Positions 29,729 through 38,839 of a stretch of DNA of 63,979 bases are shown here, one piece after another. The translations under genes and the position numbers were made by a program. How positions within the stretch are numbered: the first letter of the stretch is position 1; every line of letters starts with the position of its first letter. This stretch comes from an uncultured Prevotellaceae bacterium (GTDB taxonomy: Bacteria > Bacteroidota > Bacteroidia > Bacteroidales > Bacteroidaceae): NCBI GenBank assembly GCA_902767775.1, contig CACXIP010000010.1:93662-157640 (forward strand), read 5' to 3'. The notes beneath the pieces are model-generated. The model was not told where the DNA came from. It saw only the letters and a program-made list of their open reading frames with translations, and did not search any database.

Positions 29729-29890
29729 ATGAAAAAGTATGTATGCGACATTTGCGGGTATGTCTATGACCCCGAAGTAGGAGACCCCGACAGCGGCATC
29801 GAGCCCGGAACAGCATTTGAGGATATCCCCGAGGACTGGGTATGCCCCATCTGCGGAGTGGGCAAGGACGACTTCAGCGAGGTGGAATAA
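29729..29890 (+). CDS. Rubredoxin
   Basis: 53-residue iron protein: [20 protein letters not shown] near the start and [17 protein letters not shown] at the end provide the two CxxC pairs (CDIC, CPIC) ligating a single Fe. Normal length for a one-domain rubredoxin. One-electron carrier in the anaerobic cytoplasm, typically for oxidative-stress reductases. Separated from GT9 by 53 bp and ending at a bidirectional terminator. Confidence 0.96.
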   Translation: MKKYVCDICGYVYDPEVGDPDSGIEPGTAFEDIPEDWVCPICGVGKDDFSEVE

Positions 29891-29914
29891 TCGCCCCGCT
29901 TTTCCTACAGGCAA

Positions 29915-29937
29915 TAAGGTGGGGTATGCCCACCTTA
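29915..29937. terminator. Terminator hairpin between rubredoxin and the aldo-keto reductase
   Basis: Nine-bp stem TAAGGTGGG (29915-29923) with CCCACCTTA (29929-29937), loop gtatg. It overlaps the aldo-keto reductase stop codon; both flanking genes converge here. No long T run, so termination efficiency is uncertain. Confidence 0.5.
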
Positions 29938-30888
29938 GAACCTGGCCAGGTTTTTGGCTAGTTGTGCAACACTGCTGGCACCTACGATGACAGAGGTGAT
30001 GCCGGGCAGGTCGATAATCCAGGTGAGAGCCATTTCAGCGAGGCTCTCACCTCTTTTTTGTGCCTGACTGTTGAAGTCGCGCAACTGCTGAAGGAGTTCG
30101 GGAGTGAGCACATCGCTCTGCAGCGAACCTCCCCGCGACATTCGTGAGTCGGCGGGGATGCCGTTGAGATATCGGTCGGTGAGCAGGCCCTGTGCGAGGG
30201 GAGAGAAGGAGATGAACCCGATGCCGTGCTCATGGCAGTATTTGAGTGTGCCGTCCTCCAGCGGTTCACGGTTGAGCAGGTTGAGTTTGCCTTGGTAGAT
30301 GAGCAACGGCACGTCGCGCTCACGCAGATAGGTGTCGGCAAATTGCAGTGCCTCAAGCGGCCAGCGTGAGATGCCGACGTAGAGAGCCTTGCCTTGCCGC
30401 ACGATGTCGACCAGGGCCTGCAAGGTTTCCTCCAAAGGCGTTTCAGGGTCATAGCGATGGCTGTAGAAGAGGTCGACATAGTCGAGATGCATGCGGCGCA
30501 GGCTCTGGTCAAGGCTTGCCATGAGATACTTGCGCGAGCCCCAGTTGCCGTAAGGACCTTCCCACATGTCGTAGCCAGCCTTGCTGCTGATGAATAGTTC
30601 GTCGCGGTATGGGGCGAAGTCCTCCACCATCAGGCGGCCCATTGTCTCTTCTGCCGTACCATAAGGTGGTCCGTAATTGTTGGCAAGGTCGAAATGGGTG
30701 ATGCCATGGTCGAAGGCATAATGGGTGATGTCGCGGCTGCGCTGGTAGGGGTCAACGTCGCCGAAGTTGTGCCAGAATCCTAATGATACCTTTGGCAGCA
30801 ATACCCCGCTGTGTCCGCAGCGGCGGTAGAATGTCTCTGCTTTCGCATAGCGGTCGGCAGCAGCAATGTAAGGAAGTTTGGTGTTCAT
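29935..30888 (-). CDS. Aldo/keto reductase (YghZ/Gpr-like)
   Basis: 317 residues. NADPH-dependent aldehyde reductase of the (alpha/beta)8 fold. Catalytic tetrad visible: D in THFDLANNYGPPYG, Y in NYGPPYG, K in FISSKAGYDMW and H in DLFYSHRYDP. The NYGPPYGTAEE block and MWEGPYGNWGSRKYL are typical of the L-glyceraldehyde-3-phosphate reductase subgroup (YghZ). Slightly shorter than E. coli YghZ (346) at the C-terminus. Appears monocistronic. Confidence 0.85.
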   Translation of the reverse strand: MNTKLPYIAAADRYAKAETFYRRCGHSGVLLPKVSLGFWHNFGDVDPYQRSRDITHYAFDHGITHFDLANNYGPPYGTAEETMGRLMVEDFAPYRDELFISSKAGYDMWEGPYGNWGSRKYLMASLDQSLRRMHLDYVDLFYSHRYDPETPLEETLQALVDIVRQGKALYVGISRWPLEALQFADTYLRERDVPLLIYQGKLNLLNREPLEDGTLKYCHEHGIGFISFSPLAQGLLTDRYLNGIPADSRMSRGGSLQSDVLTPELLQQLRDFNSQAQKRGESLAEMALTWIIDLPGITSVIVGASSVAQLAKNLARF

Positions 30889-30924
30889 AAGAGGTGGGGG
30901 GTGAGAGATTTGAGGGGTGAGGGT

Positions 30925-32757
30925 TTATCCTTGGTCTGTTTTAATCAGTTGAAGGAGTTTTTCCACTGCTTCTGATTCTGGGATGTTGCGCTCCACACAT
31001 TCCTTGCGGCGGTAGAGGGAGATGCGGCCTGGACCGGCACCCACATAACCGTAGTCGGCGTCGGCCATCTCGCCGGGACCATTGACGATGCAGCCCATGA
31101 TGCCGATTTTGAGTCCTTTGAGATGGGAGGTGGCTGCCTTGATGCGGGCGATGGTGGCCTGAAGGTCGTAGAGTGTGCGTCCGCAGCCAGGACAGGAGAT
31201 GTACTCAGTCTTGGTGGTGCGCAGACGGGCTGCCTGCAGGATGTCGAAGGCAGTGCTGGCCAAGTCGGCGAGGGAGATATTGCCGTTGTTCATCAGCCAC
31301 AGACCGTCGGTGAGACCGTCTATCATCAATGCTCCCATATCGGCGGCTGCTTCTATCTGTAGGTCGCCTTTCTCCTGTATGCTGTGGTTGTATGCTTGGC
31401 ACATCACTACGGGGTTGGTTACGCCTGCCCTCATCATCTCATGGACAAGGGCACGCTGTTCACCCAGTCGGTTGGTATAGCGGCTTACGCACACCACCAC
31501 TACCTCGGGATGGACCTTCAGACAGGCGAGATAATCGTCGGGACATACCCCATACTCAAGCACGAGGAATTTTATCGGTGCAGCAACACTGCCGATAAGC
31601 GGCATGGCGGCATGGGGGAAGATGGGGTAGGTGTTTGGCGCTCCATCGTAGATGCTGAAGTCGACGATATATTGCTGACCGTCGGTCATCTTGGGCTGTT
31701 GGTTGCCCGTATAGATGAAGTCGGGTCGCTGGTCGTTGTCGAAAACCTCGTCTCCCTGTCCTGAAACGATGACCACGGGCACCTGACTGCCGCCGACCAG
31801 TCCCACAGCGGCGGTGGAGCGTCGCTCAGGGTGCAGGTAGTCGAATCCAGGGGCGACCTGTGCAGGAATCACTGTATGGTCGGCACGCTGTGTGATGTAG
31901 TCCACCAGATGGCGTGCTACGGGAATCTCATTCTCTGGAGCCTCGCTGAGCGACACACGCACGGTGTCGCCGATGCCGTCGGCGAGCAGCGCACCAATAC
32001 CTACCGCACTCTTGATGCGGCCGTCCTCACCCTCACCGGCCTCAGTGACACCAAGGTGCAAGGGGTAGCACATTCCCTCACGCTCCATCTCGGCGACAAG
32101 GAGGCGCACGGAATGCACCATCACCACCGTGTTGGAGGCTTTGATGGAGATGACCACATCGCCAAACTGTTCTCGCTTGCAGATGCGCAGGAACTCCATG
32201 CAACTCTCTACTATGCCTGCAGGTGTGTCGCCGTAGCGCGACATGATGCGGTCGGAGAGCGAACCATGGTTGACACCGATGCGGAGGGCGGTGTGATGCT
32301 CCCGGCAGAGACTGAGCAAAGGCAGCAGACGGGCCTTGATTTTCTGCAGTTCCTGGGCATATTCCTCATCGGTGTACTCCAGGTGCTTGAACGTGCGGCC
32401 GGGGTCGACGTAATTGCCGGGATTGATGCGCACTTTCTCACACCATTGGGCGGCTACCTCAGCCACCCGTGCATTGAAATGCACGTCGGCAACCAGAGGG
32501 GTGGTATAGCCCTTTTCTCGGAGCAGCGCACTGATGTTGCGCATGTTGTCGGCCTCACGTGTACCTTGTGTGGTGAACCTCACGTATTCGCCACCTGCCT
32601 CGATGATGCGGATGGCTTGTTCCACAGAAGCTTCGGTGTCGTTAGTGGAGACAGTTGCCATCGACTGCACGCGGATGGGATGGTCAGCACCCATCGGTGT
32701 GTCGCCAACATGGACTTCAGAGGATGCACGGCGGCGGTAGTTGAACAGGTCGGTCAT
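30925..32757 (-). CDS. ispG: 4-hydroxy-3-methylbut-2-enyl diphosphate synthase, long form
   Basis: Penultimate enzyme of the MEP isoprenoid pathway, reducing MEcPP to HMBPP with a [4Fe-4S] cluster. 610 residues from ATG 32757 (MTDLFNYRRRASSEVHVGD), the long GcpE type with a central insertion domain, as in plants, Chlamydiae and Bacteroidetes. Cluster ligands are in CPGCGRTLYDLQ and GIMGCIVNGPGEMADADYG; N-terminal IRVQSMATVSTNDTEA binds substrate. The in-frame open extension to 32937 is a translated tandem repeat (SDLSDKSD...) overlapping purE and is rejected as coding. Confidence 0.94.
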   Translation of the reverse strand: MTDLFNYRRRASSEVHVGDTPMGADHPIRVQSMATVSTNDTEASVEQAIRIIEAGGEYVRFTTQGTREADNMRNISALLREKGYTTPLVADVHFNARVAEVAAQWCEKVRINPGNYVDPGRTFKHLEYTDEEYAQELQKIKARLLPLLSLCREHHTALRIGVNHGSLSDRIMSRYGDTPAGIVESCMEFLRICKREQFGDVVISIKASNTVVMVHSVRLLVAEMEREGMCYPLHLGVTEAGEGEDGRIKSAVGIGALLADGIGDTVRVSLSEAPENEIPVARHLVDYITQRADHTVIPAQVAPGFDYLHPERRSTAAVGLVGGSQVPVVIVSGQGDEVFDNDQRPDFIYTGNQQPKMTDGQQYIVDFSIYDGAPNTYPIFPHAAMPLIGSVAAPIKFLVLEYGVCPDDYLACLKVHPEVVVVCVSRYTNRLGEQRALVHEMMRAGVTNPVVMCQAYNHSIQEKGDLQIEAAADMGALMIDGLTDGLWLMNNGNISLADLASTAFDILQAARLRTTKTEYISCPGCGRTLYDLQATIARIKAATSHLKGLKIGIMGCIVNGPGEMADADYGYVGAGPGRISLYRRKECVERNIPESEAVEKLLQLIKTDQG

Positions 32758-32772
32758 AGCTTTTTGTTTTTT

Positions 32773-32840
32773 GTCGGACAAGTCGGACAAGTCGGACTTG
32801 TCAGACAGGTCAGACAAGTCAGACAGGTCGGACTTGTCGG
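32773..32840. repeat. 9-bp tandem repeat (GTCGGACAA-type x7.5) between purE and ispG
   Basis: Seven consecutive 9-bp units starting at 32773, each GTC(G/A)GAC followed by AA, TT or AG, plus a partial GTCGG. Every unit contains the near-palindrome GTCNGAC. It fills nearly all of the 85-bp gap between the purE stop (32843) and the ispG start (32757), i.e. the ispG leader. In translation it reads as S-D-K/L-S-D repeats. Confidence 0.92.
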
Positions 32841-32842
32841 AA

Positions 32843-33352
32843 TCAGTTGGTCTTGTAGGTATATTCCTTGATGTCTGCCAATTGGCGGTTGGCTTTTTCG
32901 ATTTTCTCACCGAGACGTGCCTTATAGGCTGCCACACGCTGAGCCACGTCGCTGTCGCTGAGTGCGATGATTTGGGTGGCGAGGATGGCGGCGTTCATCG
33001 CCCCGTTGACACCAACAGTGGCTACGGGGATGCCCGGAGGCATTTGGATGATGCTCAGCATGGCATCCAGTCCGTCGAGCATGCCCTTGATGGGTACGCC
33101 GATGACCGGTAGGGTGGTGGAGGCGGCGATGACGCCGGGCAGTGCAGCGGCCATACCGGCAGCGGCGATGATGACTTGTATGCCGCGCTCCTTGGCACCG
33201 CGTGCAAATTGCTCCACGGCTTCGGGTGTGCGGTGTGCGGAGAGAGCATTCACCTCGAATGGGATTTGCATTTCCTCGAGAAGGCTCATGGCTTTCTCCA
33301 TGACGGGCAGGTCGCTGGTGCTGCCCATGATGATGCTGACAAGTGGGGTCAT
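32843..33352 (-). CDS. purE: N5-carboxyaminoimidazole ribonucleotide mutase
   Basis: De novo purine synthesis enzyme (N5-CAIR to CAIR). 169 residues; N-terminus VSIIMGSTSDLPVMEKA contains the SDLP substrate loop, followed by SAHRTPE and the AAGMAAALPGVIAA and GVPIKG blocks, and MPPGIPVATVG, all diagnostic. Upstream of ispG on the same strand. Octameric cytosolic enzyme. Confidence 0.97.
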   Translation of the reverse strand: MTPLVSIIMGSTSDLPVMEKAMSLLEEMQIPFEVNALSAHRTPEAVEQFARGAKERGIQVIIAAAGMAAALPGVIAASTTLPVIGVPIKGMLDGLDAMLSIIQMPPGIPVATVGVNGAMNAAILATQIIALSDSDVAQRVAAYKARLGEKIEKANRQLADIKEYTYKTN

Positions 33353-33424
33353 ATTATTTGATGGTTTAGAGTTGACAGTTTTTCTCTCTGGATTCTCTAA
33401 ATAATTTAGATTCTCTAGAGCTAT

Positions 33425-34042
33425 CTATATAAATAGCACGGCGAGGATGGCACAGGTCATGCCGATGAGGAAGCCCGTCACCACTTGGGCGAGGGTGTGC
33501 CGCTTGAGAATCATGCGGCTCGTACCCACCATGCCTGCCAGAAGGAGGACGATGGAGAGCCACCATATGGGATTGAAGGAGAATATCTCGGCAAATGCAA
33601 TGATAGCACCCGCCACGCCGCCGATGGCAGCGGTGTGGGTGGAGATATTCCACCAGTGGTTGATGATGGCGCACACCACCTGTATCATCAGCGATGCCAT
33701 CACGACGCTGCCGATGGTGTAGGGGATATGGTTGGAGGTGATGATATGGTAGCAGAGCAGATAGCAGATGATGGCAATGATGTAAGGCACGATGCGCCGC
33801 TCCCTGAGAGAGATATCTGCCACCGACCATCCGCGCCAACGTCTGAACAGTCGGATAAGGGTGGTGGGCAACAGGATGGTGAATGTGGCGACAAGGATGA
33901 GGATGTACAGTTTGGCTTCCCATGGGAGCAAACTGAGGTAGCTGAAAATGAAAAGTGCCAGCAATCCTACAACAGGTAGGAAGAAGGGGTTGAACACCGC
34001 GCTGAGCACCTTGGCCATCATGACGATGTCTTTTTCTTTCAT
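33425..34042 (-). CDS. PAP2-like membrane protein
   Basis: 205 residues, five or six hydrophobic helices. Contains the PAP2 superfamily landmarks in diverged form: a basic R-rich segment ending RRIVPY, STHTAAIGG in place of PSGH, and SRMILKRHTLAQVVTG in place of SRxxxxxHxxxD. Because the Asp of the third motif is Gln and the PSGH motif is altered, classical phosphatase activity is doubtful; some Bacteroidetes lipid-A phosphatases/relatives share this form. Its ATG overlaps the rpoN stop by 4 bp. Confidence 0.7.
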   Translation of the reverse strand: MKEKDIVMMAKVLSAVFNPFFLPVVGLLALFIFSYLSLLPWEAKLYILILVATFTILLPTTLIRLFRRWRGWSVADISLRERRIVPYIIAIICYLLCYHIITSNHIPYTIGSVVMASLMIQVVCAIINHWWNISTHTAAIGGVAGAIIAFAEIFSFNPIWWLSIVLLLAGMVGTSRMILKRHTLAQVVTGFLIGMTCAILAVLFI

Positions 34043-35508
34043 TGTTTTCTCAGACTTGATTTGGGTATGTTCATCTGTTCTCTGTATTTCACGATGGTGC
34101 GTCGCTTGGTCTGGTATCCTCGTCGGCGCATCTCTTCCTCGATTTGTGCATCGGTGAGGGGGTGCGACTTGTCCTCGTTGTCAATGATGTCGCGCATGAT
34201 GCTTTTCACCTTCCTTGTCGACACGGCATCGCCGTCGTTGTCGTAGCGGTCGCTGAAGAAGAAGCGCAGGCGGAAGATGCCCCAGTGGGTCTCGGCATAT
34301 TTCTCATTGGTCACACGCGAGATGGTGGCGATGTCGAGCCCTGTATCGGTGGCGATGTCCTTCAGTGCCATGGGTTTTAGGTCAGCCTCGTCGCCGTCGA
34401 GGAAAAACTTCTTCTGTCTGCGTATGATGGCTGCCATGGTCTTGATGAGGGTAACCTGGCGCTGCTGAAGGGCGTCGATGAGCATGCGGGCATTGTTGAT
34501 GTCGCGGCGCAGCAGCGGCAGTATCTCCTTGTCGCGGGTAGAGAGGTTGCGCAGGTTGCCGATGGTCTCAAGATAGGACTCCGACACCATGAGGTCGGGC
34601 AGGCGTCCTCGGTTCAGCGTGAAACTCACCTGTCCGTCGTCTGTGGTTTCTATGATGAAGTCGGGTGTGACCTGATGGATGTTGACGCCCTGTGCCTCTC
34701 CCAGTGCGGCGCCTGGTTTGGGGTTGAGTTTGCGCACCTCGTTGCGCACCTCCTCTTTCTCCTCTTCGCTGAGATGGAGAGTTTGCTGCAACTTGTTCCA
34801 ATGGTTTTTCAGCAGGTCGTCGAAGTAATTGGTGATGATGCGCCGCAGCAAATCTTTCATTCTGCCATCCTGGCGACGTTCCACCTGCAGAAGGAGGCAT
34901 TGCTGTAGATTTTGGGCTCCGATGCCGGCAGGATCAAACTGCTGCAGATATTTGAGCACTTCTGCAATTTCCTCGACGGTGGTGTCGAAATATTGGTAGA
35001 TGGCCATCTCGTCATTGATGGTGTAGAGGTCCTTGCGCAGCAGACCGTCGTTGTCGAGCGACCCGATGAGATATTCCATGATTGTCTTCTGGCGCTCGGT
35101 GAGTGGTATTTCGCCCACTTGCTCCCTCAGGCTGTCATAGAACGAGATGGTGTTGGAGGGGTCTTGATATTCCTTTTGCTCATAGACAGGCAGTTCGTTG
35201 TCATCGAAACTGTCCATGTCACTGCTGTCAAAGTCACTATCACCGGTTTCCTCTTTGTCGTCTTTTTTATCCTCTTTTTTTTCTTCATCCCCCTCCATCG
35301 GAAAGTCGGGCTCTTGTGGCATGTCCCATTCTTCCTCATCAGTCTTGATTTCCAAGGCAGGATTGTCAATGAGTTGTTGGTTTACATAGTCGGTCAGTTG
35401 GTCGATGGGTTTCTCGATCATCTGTCCGACGAGCAACTGCAGCGGTGTGAGTTTTTGTTTCTGCCGTTGGGTTTGTCGTTCTGTCTGTCCTATCGTTTGT
35501 TTGGCCAT
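34039..35508 (-). CDS. rpoN: RNA polymerase sigma-54 factor
   Basis: 489 residues from ATG 35508 (MAKQTIGQTERQTQRQKQKLTPLQL). Activator-interacting region I is the Q/L-rich start, followed by a long acidic region II (about residues 50-125, EEWDMPQEPDF ... SDFDSSDMDSFDDNE). The core-binding domain contains YLIGSLDNDGLL and FDPAGIGAQNLQQCLLLQ. The C-terminal RpoN box appears as RRGYQTKRRTIVKYREQMNIPKS (consensus ARRTVAKYR). The ATG lies 19 bp inside the end of the upstream gene. Confidence 0.95.
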   Translation of the reverse strand: MAKQTIGQTERQTQRQKQKLTPLQLLVGQMIEKPIDQLTDYVNQQLIDNPALEIKTDEEEWDMPQEPDFPMEGDEEKKEDKKDDKEETGDSDFDSSDMDSFDDNELPVYEQKEYQDPSNTISFYDSLREQVGEIPLTERQKTIMEYLIGSLDNDGLLRKDLYTINDEMAIYQYFDTTVEEIAEVLKYLQQFDPAGIGAQNLQQCLLLQVERRQDGRMKDLLRRIITNYFDDLLKNHWNKLQQTLHLSEEEKEEVRNEVRKLNPKPGAALGEAQGVNIHQVTPDFIIETTDDGQVSFTLNRGRLPDLMVSESYLETIGNLRNLSTRDKEILPLLRRDINNARMLIDALQQRQVTLIKTMAAIIRRQKKFFLDGDEADLKPMALKDIATDTGLDIATISRVTNEKYAETHWGIFRLRFFFSDRYDNDGDAVSTRKVKSIMRDIIDNEDKSHPLTDAQIEEEMRRRGYQTKRRTIVKYREQMNIPKSSLRKQ

Positions 35509-36152
35509 GTCTGTCGGTAGTATTCTTGCAGTTGGGTGGCGTATGAAGCCAAGTCGCTGGGGTCGCCGTTGCCATAGCGCTGCCAGACAGCGAGGCATGG
35601 TGCGGTCAGCGGACTTTCGGTGGGTTGTTTGTGGCGCAGGTAGGGGTCGCACTGCTGGTAGATTTCCATGATGTCAGCCACCTGTTGGGCACTGATGCCC
35701 AATGCCTTGGCCAGTGTTGCCACCTCCGGTGTCTCTGGTACCATGGTGTTGGGGGTGAGCCGGAAATACAAGTCGAGAACAAGGACAAGCATCACTGGTG
35801 TGAGCGTCGGAAACCCCGGTATCGGACGGAAATCGGTCTCAAACGACTCGTTCACCTCCACTCCTTCATAGAAAGCCTCGGCATTGTTGAATCCCTCCAT
35901 GGTTCGGAGCAACTCCACCTCGCGGGAGAGTTTGTTCGGGTTTTTGGCGTATGTGTTCCACAAACGCTCTATCTGCGGCGTGTTGAGACGTCTCAGACTC
36001 ACCATCCTGCGGTACAGCGACTGGGGTGAGAAATGGAGTTCGAGGGCGAGGTTGACGATGTCGCGTGAGTAGAGGGGTTTCACGCCAGCAGGTTTCTTCA
36101 GGTAGACCTGCATCAGCTTGAGCCAGTTTTCTTCAGTCCATCGGGTTCTCAT
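35490..36152 (-). CDS. Conserved hypothetical protein upstream of rpoN
   Basis: 220 residues, not recognised. N-terminal RTRWTEENWLKLMQVYLKK with LYSRDIVNLALELHFSPQSLYRRMVSLRRL looks like a helix-turn-helix-like helical domain; the middle contains a short hydrophobic stretch (TPVMLVLVLDLYFRLTP). No signal peptide. It overlaps the rpoN start by 19 bp, so the two are probably co-expressed and it may act with sigma-54; that is inference from position only. Confidence 0.6.
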   Translation of the reverse strand: MRTRWTEENWLKLMQVYLKKPAGVKPLYSRDIVNLALELHFSPQSLYRRMVSLRRLNTPQIERLWNTYAKNPNKLSREVELLRTMEGFNNAEAFYEGVEVNESFETDFRPIPGFPTLTPVMLVLVLDLYFRLTPNTMVPETPEVATLAKALGISAQQVADIMEIYQQCDPYLRHKQPTESPLTAPCLAVWQRYGNGDPSDLASYATQLQEYYRQTWPNKR

Positions 36153-36173
36153 GTTTGGTGGGGTTATGGGGTG

Positions 36174-37268
36174 TTACAATGTGCTGGGTATGAAAGGGTC
36201 GCTTGGTTCAGGAATAAGCTGCGACATGGGAGGCAGGGCTGCTGTTGGGATGACCATGGCGATGGTCTTTGCGCGCACATAGTCCTCCTCGAGGTACACC
36301 AGTCCGCGGCGGAGGGTGTTGGTGCGTGAGTCCTTGCAGATGAAGAATTTGCGGCCTTCAGAGTTATGTGCGATACCAATCATCGCCATGCAGTGGTCGT
36401 CGGTGGTTTGCTGATGGTCGAAAGCACGCTGACGGCTCTCCTGTGTCACGGCGGGATGGTCGTGGGAGAGTTTTGCCACGCCTTGGTGCTGGTCATAACC
36501 AGTTTCGGAGACGTCGCCCTCCCAGCACACGGGATGACCAGTGCGGAGGGCATGTTCGGCATAGTGCATCAGAGAGTCGAGAGGCACGTTGAGGAAGGTG
36601 TCATGGTAGATGTTGTCGGGAACATCAATGACCATCTTGGTGCCGAATGGCCGGTGGGTGAAACTGGTCAGTGCCGCATACTCATAGGGTTGGTACAGGC
36701 TGTGGGCAAATTCCAGCGGAGTGTATTGGCATCCCAGCATGAACACCCATGATGGAGGAGTGCCCATGACCTCATCGAGGAGTGCGGCTGTGGTCTTGTC
36801 GAGATGACTGATGCCCTTGCGATGGGCGAGTTCTTGGTCGGCGATGCGCTGTGCTTGTTGACAGAGGCCACGGTAACTGACTTCCTCGCGCTGGCGGTAA
36901 GAAGTATAGGGCATGGCCCCATAGAGTTGCAGCAGATGCAGGGCTGTGGTTGCCATGCCTCTCATGGTGATGGGGTGGTTGCCGCCAGAGGCATAGCGCT
37001 GTCGTGCCTGGTCGGCGAGCAGGTGATAGGCGAGGTAGGCAACGGAGAGGTCGACAGAGTCGCCCTGCATGATGTGCTCTGTCTCGACGGTGGCCAGCAT
37101 GGCGTATGCCCAGCAGAGGTTGCTTTGTCCCTGTTCCTTCACGGGAGTGGTGCGCAGCATCACGTCGGTGACGAAGTCATCGGCCGGTTTTGTTTGCTGC
37201 TGCTGGCTGCCCTTATCTGTACAAGCGACAAGAAGCATCAACAGGATGAAAATAGATGGTATTCTCAA
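36174..37268 (-). CDS. Papain-like C1 family cysteine peptidase lipoprotein
   Basis: 364 residues. Lipobox LMLLVAC at about residue 16 predicts an outer-membrane or periplasmic lipoprotein. Catalytic Cys is in TPVKEQGQSNLCWAYAMLATVE with the oxyanion Gln; the His is in TDDHCMAMIG (about residue 300). The third residue, Asn in papains, appears as Asp (FICKDSRTN). Closest to the bleomycin-hydrolase (C1B) type. Starts with TTG, whose last bases overlap the S41 peptidase stop (TTGA), so it is translationally coupled to that gene. Confidence 0.8.
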   Translation of the reverse strand: MRIPSIFILLMLLVACTDKGSQQQQTKPADDFVTDVMLRTTPVKEQGQSNLCWAYAMLATVETEHIMQGDSVDLSVAYLAYHLLADQARQRYASGGNHPITMRGMATTALHLLQLYGAMPYTSYRQREEVSYRGLCQQAQRIADQELAHRKGISHLDKTTAALLDEVMGTPPSWVFMLGCQYTPLEFAHSLYQPYEYAALTSFTHRPFGTKMVIDVPDNIYHDTFLNVPLDSLMHYAEHALRTGHPVCWEGDVSETGYDQHQGVAKLSHDHPAVTQESRQRAFDHQQTTDDHCMAMIGIAHNSEGRKFFICKDSRTNTLRRGLVYLEEDYVRAKTIAMVIPTAALPPMSQLIPEPSDPFIPSTL

Positions 37269-38839
37269 TTTTCAGTCATTAATGATACTGCTTTCTGCAC
37301 GATGTCACTGGTCTCATTCATCACTTGGAAGTACTCTGTCATATCCCATAGGTCGCGGGCGACAAGCGCCTTGAGTTGGGTGCGCAGATAGGGCAGGGTG
37401 GTCTTCAGTTCCTCGTCGTCCTTGGGTTTCACTTTGGCCTCCGCTCCTCTTGCGATGACGTCATCCACGAAACTTTGTGGCACCTCGTAGTTGGCGTTGA
37501 ACTCCTCAAAGGTAGCATATTGTTTTTTGAGTTTCTTGCGGTTGGCATCGATGTACTTCAGGTTGGCATTGATGATGACGCTCTTGGCCGACAACTGACG
37601 GTGGAACGGCGTGTAGCGCGTCGTGTCGAGCGGCACGAAATAGTCGGGCATAATGCCACCGCCACCATACACCGTGCGATGTTCGCGGAGGGTCTGGAAC
37701 TTGAGGGAGTCGGCGAAATGGATGCTGTCGGCATTGGTCAGCTCACCGTTCTTCAGTCGGTTGTCAATATCCTTGGCATAGTCTTTCTGTCCACCCTTGA
37801 CATAGGGCTTCTGGATGCATCGGCCTGAGGGGGTGTAGTAGTGGGAGATGGTGAGTCGAATCATCGACCCGTCAGCAAACTCGATGGGTCGCTGCACCAG
37901 TCCCTTGCCAAATGAGCGACGGCCTACGATGATGCCGCGGTCATGGTCCTGAATGGCTCCTGAGAGGATTTCCGAGGCGGAGGCACTGAACTCATTGACG
38001 AGCACAGCCACACGCCCTTTGAAGGGATTGTTGCCGCCGTCGGCATGGTATTCATGGCGTGGAGCCGCACGTCCCTCGGTATAGACAATCATATCGCCCT
38101 TGTTGAGCAGTTCGTTGATGACCATCACGGCAGCCTGCAGGTAACCGCCGCCATTGTCCTGCAGGTCGATGATGAGGCGGTCGATGCCTTTCTCCCTCAG
38201 ACGTCCGAGGGCAGCCATGAACTCATCGTAGGTGGTGGCACCGAAATTGCCAATGCGGATGTAGCCTAAGCCGGGACGTATGACGTAGGAGGCATCAATC
38301 GACAGCACGGGAATCTTGTCGCGCACGACGGTGAAGGGCAGTTGCTCCTTGATGCCGGGTCTGACGATTTTGAGATATGCCTTTGTCCCTTTCGGACCTC
38401 TCAGGCGCCTCATGATTTCCTCTTTCGACATCTTCACGCCAGCGATGGCGGTGTCGTTGACTGCCACGATACGGTCGCCGGGAATGATGCCCACTTTCTC
38501 AGACGGTCCGTTGGTGATGGTCTGTATCACGACGAGCGTGTCCTCCATCATATTGAACTGCACCCCGATACCCTCAAAACTACCCTCCAGCGACTCTGTC
38601 ATCTCCTTCACCTCCTTGGCGGTGGAATAAGCGGAGTGGGGGTCGAGTTTCTCGAGCATGCCTCGGATGGCATCCTCTACGAGTTTGTTCTCGTCGACGC
38701 TGTCCACATACAGGTTGGTGATGGCCATCTCTGCCATGTGGAGTTTGCTCTTGGGATTGTTGTCGCCCAAGCGCAGTTGGGCATGTGTGCCTGCTGTTAT
38801 TGCGAGCAGGGCGAGTGTAATGATGATGGCTTTTCTCAT
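37265..38839 (-). CDS. S41 family C-terminal processing peptidase
   Basis: 524 residues with signal peptide ([21 protein letters not shown]). A PDZ domain (about residues 90-165: [19 protein letters not shown] ... [15 protein letters not shown]) precedes the peptidase core. Catalytic Ser in [15 protein letters not shown] and Lys in [13 protein letters not shown] form the S41 Ser-Lys dyad. Periplasmic or surface tail-specific protease of the CtpA/Prc class. ATG overlaps the topoisomerase gene stop by 4 bp. Confidence 0.92.
   Translation of the reverse strand: MRKAIIITLALLAITAGTHAQLRLGDNNPKSKLHMAEMAITNLYVDSVDENKLVEDAIRGMLEKLDPHSAYSTAKEVKEMTESLEGSFEGIGVQFNMMEDTLVVIQTITNGPSEKVGIIPGDRIVAVNDTAIAGVKMSKEEIMRRLRGPKGTKAYLKIVRPGIKEQLPFTVVRDKIPVLSIDASYVIRPGLGYIRIGNFGATTYDEFMAALGRLREKGIDRLIIDLQDNGGGYLQAAVMVINELLNKGDMIVYTEGRAAPRHEYHADGGNNPFKGRVAVLVNEFSASASEILSGAIQDHDRGIIVGRRSFGKGLVQRPIEFADGSMIRLTISHYYTPSGRCIQKPYVKGGQKDYAKDIDNRLKNGELTNADSIHFADSLKFQTLREHRTVYGGGGIMPDYFVPLDTTRYTPFHRQLSAKSVIINANLKYIDANRKKLKKQYATFEEFNANYEVPQSFVDDVIARGAEAKVKPKDDEELKTTLPYLRTQLKALVARDLWDMTEYFQVMNETSDIVQKAVSLMTEN

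Noticed and set aside
31831-32871. 346-codon plus-strand open frame
   Set aside because: Antisense of ispG and of the 9-bp repeats; no recognisable domains.
32758-32937. 60-residue N-terminal extension of IspG
   Set aside because: It translates the 9-bp repeat and purE overlap; the conserved IspG start is at 32757.
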